In this document: positions 32,747 to 38,350 of the stretch, piece after piece | Numbering within the stretch: the stretch's first letter is position 1 | Layout: every line of letters begins with the position of its first letter | Assembly: GCA_902560565.1 (NCBI GenBank) | Contig: CACEMG010000010.1 | Location: 1-38,350, forward strand | Reading direction: 5' to 3' | Length of the DNA stretch: 38,350 nt | Source: an uncultured Pelagibacteraceae bacterium | GTDB lineage: Bacteria > Pseudomonadota > Alphaproteobacteria > Pelagibacterales > Pelagibacteraceae | The notes under the pieces: generated by a model | The model's input: only the letters and a program-made list of their open reading frames with translations | Told to the model about the DNA's origin: nothing | Databases searched by the model: none | Program-made: the position numbers and the translations under genes

Positions 32747-35638
32747 TTAACTCGTCGCGGCAGTTGTAAATTCTTGCTTATAGTATCGGTTATTTACAAC
32801 ATATTCTATATTTGTCTCATCGCTTTTGGATTTTGATTTAGATGGAAAGCTGATTGCAAAACCCATGCAAATGTTTGATTTATTAAATTTAGAATTTGGT
32901 ATTTGGATTGGATATAATAACAACAATCCATTTTTAGAGTCTCTAAAGCTTCTTGCTCTTACACCATATTCTCTCTTATTAGAATTAGTTTTTAATATTT
33001 CCTTTATTTGTTCTTCATGTAAATCAAGAAGTTGATGATTCGGGTTTGTAAGAATACCTATACTATATTTAGTTATATCATTAGTTTTTCTTTTTGATCT
33101 TTTTAAAAGATTAACTTCATAAAAATTATTAATCTTTTTAAAATCATTAGTTGATCCACCCCCCATAAGCCCTACAGTCCAATTAGTGAGCTCATTCATT
33201 GAGTTGAGGTTATTTATATATTCTGAATATAAACTTGGTTTTACTTGTGTAGAGTCTTTATGAACCCTGTAAGAATTAAGAAAATCTTTTATAATTTTTG
33301 AATTTACATTTTTCCAAATAAAAGAATTTTTTTCATTACCATAAGGTCTTTTTATTATATTTTCTTCATTTGGTTTTTTTAAACTTTGAATAAAATTTTC
33401 AGTAGTTTTTAAATTTGCGTCAACTGATTTAAGATCAAAAGAAGTTGTCTGTCCAAAATGATCAACAAAACTTGTTGCCATTTTTACACCATGTTGCATT
33501 TTAATTCTAGATGTAACCATTAACAATGGGTGTGATTTAACTTTTAAACCAAAATCTTTTGGTGTTAAATTTTGCTCAGACATTATTCTAAATTGTAATT
33601 TTAACTCGTCAGTGGCCTCAGCTATGTGATAAAACCAATCCATCATTTCATAAGTTGTAAATAATTTACATATATCTTGATATCCTTCTCTGTAGCCAAA
33701 CCATCTACCCATTTGCATTAAAGTATCGTACATTTTTGTAGATCTTAAAAAATAACTTGTACTTAATCCTTCCAATGTAATTCCTCTAGATAACCGATCT
33801 CCACCTATTATTATTGTTTGCAACCCTCTATCTTTTGTTCTTTTATATTGTTCATAATCTAAAAAATCTGTTGAATCTCCCGAAAGATTTTTGATATTTA
33901 AACTTATTTCTGAAACAACATATTTTAATCCAGATTCTGTGTTAAAGATTTTATCAAAGTTAAATTCATTTTCATTTTTAAAACTTTTTAATTCATTCTC
34001 AATTTCATTTTTTAAATTTTGAAATTCTACTGTACCAGGATTTAATAAAGTGCTTCTTATCTTATCTATTGTATTTATAACTTGAAACTTTATTTGACTG
34101 TTAACTTTAATATATTTGGAAACATGAATTAACATTGACTTGTGATCATTTATTTGTCCCCTAATATTTCTAATACAGCAACTTACAATAAAACTTACTA
34201 TTGCTCTTTTTAAACTTGTTGGATGATTACTATTTCCATCTATCAACGCTTCATGGTCCTTATAATGTTTTGGAGGGATCCATCCATTTTTACAATCAAG
34301 ATCTTGAGTCTCATCACAATGATCATTAATTACCTCTAAAAATCCCTCATCTGCATCCCCAGTTTCTTCTGAAAATATTTTATTTATACCGTAATAGTTA
34401 TTTGGCTCTGGTAAATCATGAATAAAACTTTTTGGAAAAAGTCCTGGACCTGCCTCAGTAGTATATTCATTTGGATGAATAAACACATTTGCAAATGGAG
34501 TTGCCGTATATCCCACATAACTTTTTTTCTCATAAAGGTTAAGTAATTGTCTTATTAATCTGTTTATTGTTTTTGGATCGTATTCTTCATTTGGTTGATC
34601 GTTTTCATCAATTGCACCCGTTCCAGTATCCACAGAAGCGTGGTCAACCTCATCATCAATTACTAAAATTGGCTTACCTTTAATAATTGGAAAATCCGGA
34701 CTTAAGTCATTAGCTTTATTATGTTTCTCTAATTCCTCAATATTAGTTTCGAGTATATCTTCTTTAAACTGTTTAATAGAAAAAGGTTTATCTTTTACAA
34801 CTATGTTGGGTGGTACATCGGGCGAATTTAAAACATATCTTATTAAATTTTCAATTGATGTTTTATTTTTTTTTATACAAAGTAGGGTTAAGTCTTCTGT
34901 ATGAGTATTTATAGCAGCTCTTAATTTAGCCTTACTTAAGTCTCCGTTCATAGCACTTGATGTATAGGTATTAGGAGGATTTAATTTGTCTTGTCTAATT
35001 TTTCCTAAAGGTAAAATCTTACTAGAGGAAAAGTTATCATATTCAAACTGTTCAGTATTAAAACCAAAAAAACCATCATCCAGTCTTTCGTGTGTTTGTC
35101 GTCTTAAATCTTTAGTAAGCCCAGACATTACTACAATAAATTTGTAACCGGCGTCTGCAGCTTTATTAACTAGAGCTATGAAATTGCTAGTTTTTCCTGA
35201 TTGAACATTTCCAACCACTAGTCCTCGTCTATCCCATAATCCTTCTCTTTTTGGATTTTCTAATAAACCCAAAACTTCATCAGTAGATTTATCAATTTCA
35301 TTAACAACATCTATAGGTTTTTTAAAACTTTCTAAAAGCCATTCTTTGTGGCTATCCCAGTAAGGTCTTTTTATATTTGGATCATACCAATTTTCATGAT
35401 CATCATTGTTTGAAATAGTTGAAGATTTTCCAATTTTTGTTTTAAAGGCATTTAATAATGCCTCAGAACATCTATTAAATTCTGGTTCTATAAAATTTTG
35501 TTTGTTTATATTTAAAAATTCTAAGGCAAGCTCAATACTTTTATTAACAGAATCTTTATTAACTTCTTTAGACTCTAACCTGAGCAATCTTTTGATAGAT
35601 ATAGAATATATCTCGTCATATAATTTGTTATTTGACAT
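32747..35638 (-). CDS. Z1-domain ATPase/helicase-like protein of a defence operon
   Basis: This 963-aa protein is a Z1-type superfamily-II NTPase. Walker A is GNVQSGKT (143-150), the acidic motif LVIDDEVDH (325-333), and motif III-like GYTATPFAN (376-384). A C-terminal IIIGGDRLSRGITLEGL and QMGRWFGYREGY correspond to motifs V-VI. Z1 proteins occur in operons with cytosine-5 methylases and nucleases and are thought to use ATP to translocate on DNA during restriction. Its ATG directly follows the stop of the HNH gene with no gap, and it is the last gene of the four-gene operon. Confidence 0.9.
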   Translation of the reverse strand: MSNNKLYDEIYSISIKRLLRLESKEVNKDSVNKSIELALEFLNINKQNFIEPEFNRCSEALLNAFKTKIGKSSTISNNDDHENWYDPNIKRPYWDSHKEWLLESFKKPIDVVNEIDKSTDEVLGLLENPKREGLWDRRGLVVGNVQSGKTSNFIALVNKAADAGYKFIVVMSGLTKDLRRQTHERLDDGFFGFNTEQFEYDNFSSSKILPLGKIRQDKLNPPNTYTSSAMNGDLSKAKLRAAINTHTEDLTLLCIKKNKTSIENLIRYVLNSPDVPPNIVVKDKPFSIKQFKEDILETNIEELEKHNKANDLSPDFPIIKGKPILVIDDEVDHASVDTGTGAIDENDQPNEEYDPKTINRLIRQLLNLYEKKSYVGYTATPFANVFIHPNEYTTEAGPGLFPKSFIHDLPEPNNYYGINKIFSEETGDADEGFLEVINDHCDETQDLDCKNGWIPPKHYKDHEALIDGNSNHPTSLKRAIVSFIVSCCIRNIRGQINDHKSMLIHVSKYIKVNSQIKFQVINTIDKIRSTLLNPGTVEFQNLKNEIENELKSFKNENEFNFDKIFNTESGLKYVVSEISLNIKNLSGDSTDFLDYEQYKRTKDRGLQTIIIGGDRLSRGITLEGLSTSYFLRSTKMYDTLMQMGRWFGYREGYQDICKLFTTYEMMDWFYHIAEATDELKLQFRIMSEQNLTPKDFGLKVKSHPLLMVTSRIKMQHGVKMATSFVDHFGQTTSFDLKSVDANLKTTENFIQSLKKPNEENIIKRPYGNEKNSFIWKNVNSKIIKDFLNSYRVHKDSTQVKPSLYSEYINNLNSMNELTNWTVGLMGGGSTNDFKKINNFYEVNLLKRSKRKTNDITKYSIGILTNPNHQLLDLHEEQIKEILKTNSNKREYGVRARSFRDSKNGLLLLYPIQIPNSKFNKSNICMGFAISFPSKSKSKSDETNIEYVVNNRYYKQEFTTAATS

Positions 35639-36619
35639 CTAATTCTTAAATTCCATTAATTTTAAATTTAAAGCTTGTTTGTTTGGTAAATTATCATGTG
35701 GAAGACTAATTTTCTTACCATGGTAAATACTGTACATTGGATCATTTCGCCATCTTCCACTGATTTTTACTTTATAATTTTCGTCTATACAGAGTAGACC
35801 TTTGTCATATAACAAGTGCAAGTCTGATCTTAATATGAGTCCATTAGATAAATGATTAGTTTTTGGACCCAAGTAAGGATATATGTGACATGCCTCAAGA
35901 ACATCTAAAACTTCACAACCAGTAATACAGCATTTATTTTCATAATTTTTCATTAGGCCAGATCTAAATTTTGGTTGGCCTTGTCTATATGTAACTAACT
36001 TTTTGATTTTTTTTCTGGCATCTTCTAAGTTCTTAATATCAAAAAAATCATCATCATAATTTTCATCTAATTTAATTTGTATTAATTCGCACATTCTTTC
36101 TGCTAGGTTTTTTATTATTTGGAAAGATTTATCACCTTCGTAATATACTTTTGAAATATTTTTAGTTAATTTTAAATCTGTATGATTTTTAAAAACATTG
36201 AGAACTAAATTATCAAATTTACAAAGTATAATAATAAAATTATTTTCAATTTCTGTATTTTTACATGTGATCAATAAGATTTTGTCATTTCCAAATCTTT
36301 TTTTTATTAGGTTACCAGCAATTTTAATTCTTTCCCAAGCGGAAGGGTATTTACCTTTATTCTCTTTAAACGGAGTTTTTCTTATCCTTGGTGATCGGGG
36401 GGGTTTATCATTCCACTTTCCGTCGGTTGGTAATGAATATGCGCTTATTCTTTCAGTTCCATAATCTTGAATAACTAAATAACCATTTAATACAACTTCT
36501 TTTTTCCAATTTTTAATATAATCTTGTGGAAGATGAACTTGTGTTGCATGAGTATCTGTCCATCCAAGTTCGTATGGTCTTACTAATTTAATCGAAATTC
36601 TATTGTTTGATAGTTTCAC
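35639..36619 (-). CDS. HNH endonuclease, probably the restriction enzyme
   Basis: This 326-aa protein starts at GTG, which overlaps the methyltransferase stop (GTGA). The C-terminal HNH domain reads YRQGQPKFRSGL, CCITGC, EACHIYPYL (His245), SNGLILRSDLHLLYDKGL (Asn259, His268). The N-terminal about 200 residues (GWTDTHATQVHLPQDYI, then QDYGTERISAYSLPTDG) form a separate domain, perhaps for DNA recognition, that I cannot name. It sits between two methyltransferases and the Z1 ATPase and should cut unmethylated DNA. Recognition sequence unknown. Confidence 0.85.
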   Translation of the reverse strand: MKLSNNRISIKLVRPYELGWTDTHATQVHLPQDYIKNWKKEVVLNGYLVIQDYGTERISAYSLPTDGKWNDKPPRSPRIRKTPFKENKGKYPSAWERIKIAGNLIKKRFGNDKILLITCKNTEIENNFIIILCKFDNLVLNVFKNHTDLKLTKNISKVYYEGDKSFQIIKNLAERMCELIQIKLDENYDDDFFDIKNLEDARKKIKKLVTYRQGQPKFRSGLMKNYENKCCITGCEVLDVLEACHIYPYLGPKTNHLSNGLILRSDLHLLYDKGLLCIDENYKVKISGRWRNDPMYSIYHGKKISLPHDNLPNKQALNLKLMEFKN

Positions 36620-37656
36620 CTAAACCATCCATGATTAATTAAATGATTTAGTATAGCTTCTACCACATTCACTGTCACTGAATTTCCTGCCTGCATATAA
36701 AGTTGAGTATCTGAAACATTATTTTTTTTTGCAATTTTATAAAATTTATCTGGAAACCCCTGAAGTCTTAAAGCTTCTAAGGGTGTTAACCTTCTGATCC
36801 ATTTAAGTTTTTTTTCGTTATTTATAAACTTGTTTGAATAATAATTATCTTGATGAGCTCTATGCATTTTAACCATTGTTCTTGTAAGTGGTCTTGCAAT
36901 CTCTAAATCTATTTCAGATTTAGAGTAGTATCCTCCAGATCCATCTTTAAGAATAGTTTTAAGAATTTTTTTGGAGAGAATATATTTTGAGTCTACATTT
37001 TTCTCTAAAACCGATTTAGTTGTCGTAATTTTTTTAGAAATTTTTGGAGGATCAATCGGAAAATTGTTTTTATTTTTTTTTAGAGATCCATAAATAAAAA
37101 TACGCCTTCTTGTTTGAGGTACCCCATAATCTTTACTATCTAATAGCCACCAGCTAACGTCGTAGTTTTCGTTTTGTAAGATTGATATTATGATCCTAAA
37201 TGTTTTTTTATTATCGATAGTTAATAATCTTTTAACATTTTCTAGAATGAAATATTTAGGTTTAATAGAATGTAATATTGCTGCAATATCAAAAAAAAGA
37301 GCACCCCTCTCATCTTCTAAGCCTTTTTGTTTACCCATAGAGCTAAATGACTGACAAGGAAAGCCAGCATAAAGTAAATCAAAATAAGGAAGTTTATTTT
37401 TAATTAGTGAGGATTTTTTTTTAGAATTATAATTAGAGGAATTACAAAAAATTTTATCGCCTGCAGTAATTTTTTTTATATCATCAACAAAAAAATTATT
37501 TTTTACATTAAAGTTTGCAGAATATGATTTTTGACAATATTTATCAATTTCAGACCAACCCACTGTTTCATTTTTGACTTTTTGTTTATCAAATATTTTT
37601 TCCGAAGCTAACCTAAATCCTCCTATACCTGCAAAAAGATCAAAAATTTTCATCAT
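36616..37656 (-). CDS. DNA (cytosine-5) methyltransferase
   Basis: This 346-aa enzyme is complete. Motif I is IFDLFAGIGGFRLA (residues 4-17), motif IV GFPCQSFS with Cys101, motif VI ENV (139-141), and motif VIII QTRRRIFIYG. Motifs IX-X read RRLTPLEALRLQGFPD and MQAGNSVTVNVVEAI. It transfers a methyl group from SAM to cytosine C5. The target recognition region between VIII and IX is about 80 residues, short but normal. It overlaps the upstream methyltransferase by 17 bp and the downstream HNH gene by 4 bp. A second ATG at 37653 is an equal start candidate. Confidence 0.95.
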   Translation of the reverse strand: MMKIFDLFAGIGGFRLASEKIFDKQKVKNETVGWSEIDKYCQKSYSANFNVKNNFFVDDIKKITAGDKIFCNSSNYNSKKKSSLIKNKLPYFDLLYAGFPCQSFSSMGKQKGLEDERGALFFDIAAILHSIKPKYFILENVKRLLTIDNKKTFRIIISILQNENYDVSWWLLDSKDYGVPQTRRRIFIYGSLKKNKNNFPIDPPKISKKITTTKSVLEKNVDSKYILSKKILKTILKDGSGGYYSKSEIDLEIARPLTRTMVKMHRAHQDNYYSNKFINNEKKLKWIRRLTPLEALRLQGFPDKFYKIAKKNNVSDTQLYMQAGNSVTVNVVEAILNHLINHGWFR

Positions 37657-38350
37657 TAATTATTTTTTCAATCCCTTTGCATAAAAATTTAGATAACAAT
37701 GGAGGAACGGCATTTCCAATTTGTGAGTAACACTGAGAAATAGTTCCTGTAAAAAAATAATCATCAGGAAAACTTTGCACTCGAGCTGCCTCTCTAGGTG
37801 TGAGACCTCTAGGTTGGTTAGGGTGAATGTACATATTACAATCAAATTTCATATGGGACGTTATAGTTTTACAATTTTTATTTAATTCTAATTTATAATA
37901 TTTATCTTTAAATATATTATTTCTTCTTTTGTAAGGCATTATTTTATGGATAAATTTATGTGTAGAATCTCCACCTTGAGGTAATAGCCCAAAAATTTTA
38001 ATATCTCTATCATTGTTATAGCGAGCTTTGTGATTAAAAACAAAATTTATTCTTTTATTATTATTAATCTTTTTTAAATATAAATTAGTTTTCTTGGAAT
38101 ATGATTTTTCAATATTATATCCAGAAAAATAATCTTCATTTTTAGTATCATTTTTTTTTTTTTTAGCTTTTAAAGGTCGTAAATTAAATAGTGCATCTTT
38201 AAGCTTAAATTTTTTTTGTTTTATTTTAATTTCATCTAGATAATTAAAAAAAAAAGATACTTTTTTTGAAGAAATTTTAGTTTTTTTCACACCAATAAAA
38301 AAAACTCTTTTACGATTTTGTGGAATACCAAACTCACTAGCCTGCAAGAC
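37640..38350 (-). CDS. DNA (cytosine-5) methyltransferase, C-terminal part (cut by window edge)
   Basis: The frame is open to the right edge. The visible protein begins VLQASEFGIPQNRKRVFFIG, which is motif VIII of cytosine-5 methylases, so motifs I-VI and the true start lie outside the window. It continues through a lysine-rich target recognition region of about 130 residues and motifs IX-X (RGLTPREAARVQSFPDDYF and QIGNAVPPLLSKFL). It differs clearly from the adjacent methylase in its target region, so the two probably methylate different strands or sites. Confidence 0.9.
   Translation of the reverse strand, partial: VLQASEFGIPQNRKRVFFIGVKKTKISSKKVSFFFNYLDEIKIKQKKFKLKDALFNLRPLKAKKKKNDTKNEDYFSGYNIEKSYSKKTNLYLKKINNNKRINFVFNHKARYNNDRDIKIFGLLPQGGDSTHKFIHKIMPYKRRNNIFKDKYYKLELNKNCKTITSHMKFDCNMYIHPNQPRGLTPREAARVQSFPDDYFFTGTISQCYSQIGNAVPPLLSKFLCKGIEKIINDENF

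Noticed and set aside
38345..38347. TTG near the right edge as a start of the methyltransferase
   Set aside because: The codon lies inside motif VIII and the frame is open to the edge, so the gene must begin outside the window.

Overview
The window looks like a chromosomal segment of a SAR11 (Pelagibacterales) marine alphaproteobacterium. The DNA is very AT-rich and Lys/Asn/Ile codons dominate. Genes are packed with gaps of 0-98 bp, many overlap by 1-17 bp, and no gene-free stretch exceeds 100 bp. The gene content is that of a heterotroph living on methylated osmolytes. This taxonomic call is inferred from composition and content; no rRNA marker is present. No tRNA, rRNA, CRISPR array, transposase or known riboswitch was recognised.

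Left region (1-9.7 kb): a trimethylamine N-oxide (TMAO) utilisation locus. On the minus strand are a TMAO demethylase (tdm, a DUF1989 + GcvT fusion), a translationally coupled winged-helix regulator, a DAO-family flavoprotein, and the start of a glutamine-synthetase-family gene that is probably gmaS. Divergently, a good sigma70-type promoter drives a betaine-type binding protein (tmoX). A strong terminator follows, then a MORN-repeat protein, a one-TM protein, an ATPase (tmoV) and a double permease (tmoW). The expected logic is TMAO uptake, demethylation to dimethylamine with the formaldehyde passed to tetrahydrofolate (THF), and methylamine assimilation by GmaS.

Middle (9.7-23.1 kb): the plus-strand run continues without a clear break through glycerol kinase, glycerol-3-phosphate dehydrogenase, an iron alcohol dehydrogenase, a class-I glutamine amidotransferase, and gshA-gshB for glutathione. 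Facing it is formate-THF ligase (fhs), and divergent from fhs is a four-subunit sarcosine oxidase operon (soxBDAG). Sarcosine oxidase, Tdm, Fhs and the later MetF- and DmdA-like genes all act on or bind THF, so much of the window is one-carbon metabolism.

Next (23.1-30.6 kb): a small lipoprotein, a GNAT acetyltransferase, a metallo-beta-lactamase-fold hydrolase and purEK. Then comes a four-gene overlapping operon of obscure function: a dipeptidase-M19-like protein that lacks half of its metal ligands, an unrecognised 553-aa protein, a DUF3726-type protein, and a 51-aa zinc-ribbon protein. A Yip1-like membrane protein ends convergently with it.

Right region (30.6-38.35 kb), all minus strand: a DmdA-like GcvT-family protein and a short MetF-like protein form one unit. 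Directly upstream, 40 bp away, is a tight defence operon: cytosine-5 methyltransferase (cut by the window edge), a second cytosine-5 methyltransferase, an HNH nuclease, and a large Z1-domain ATPase. This restriction-modification-like locus and the M19-like operon are the two parts least explained by established knowledge.
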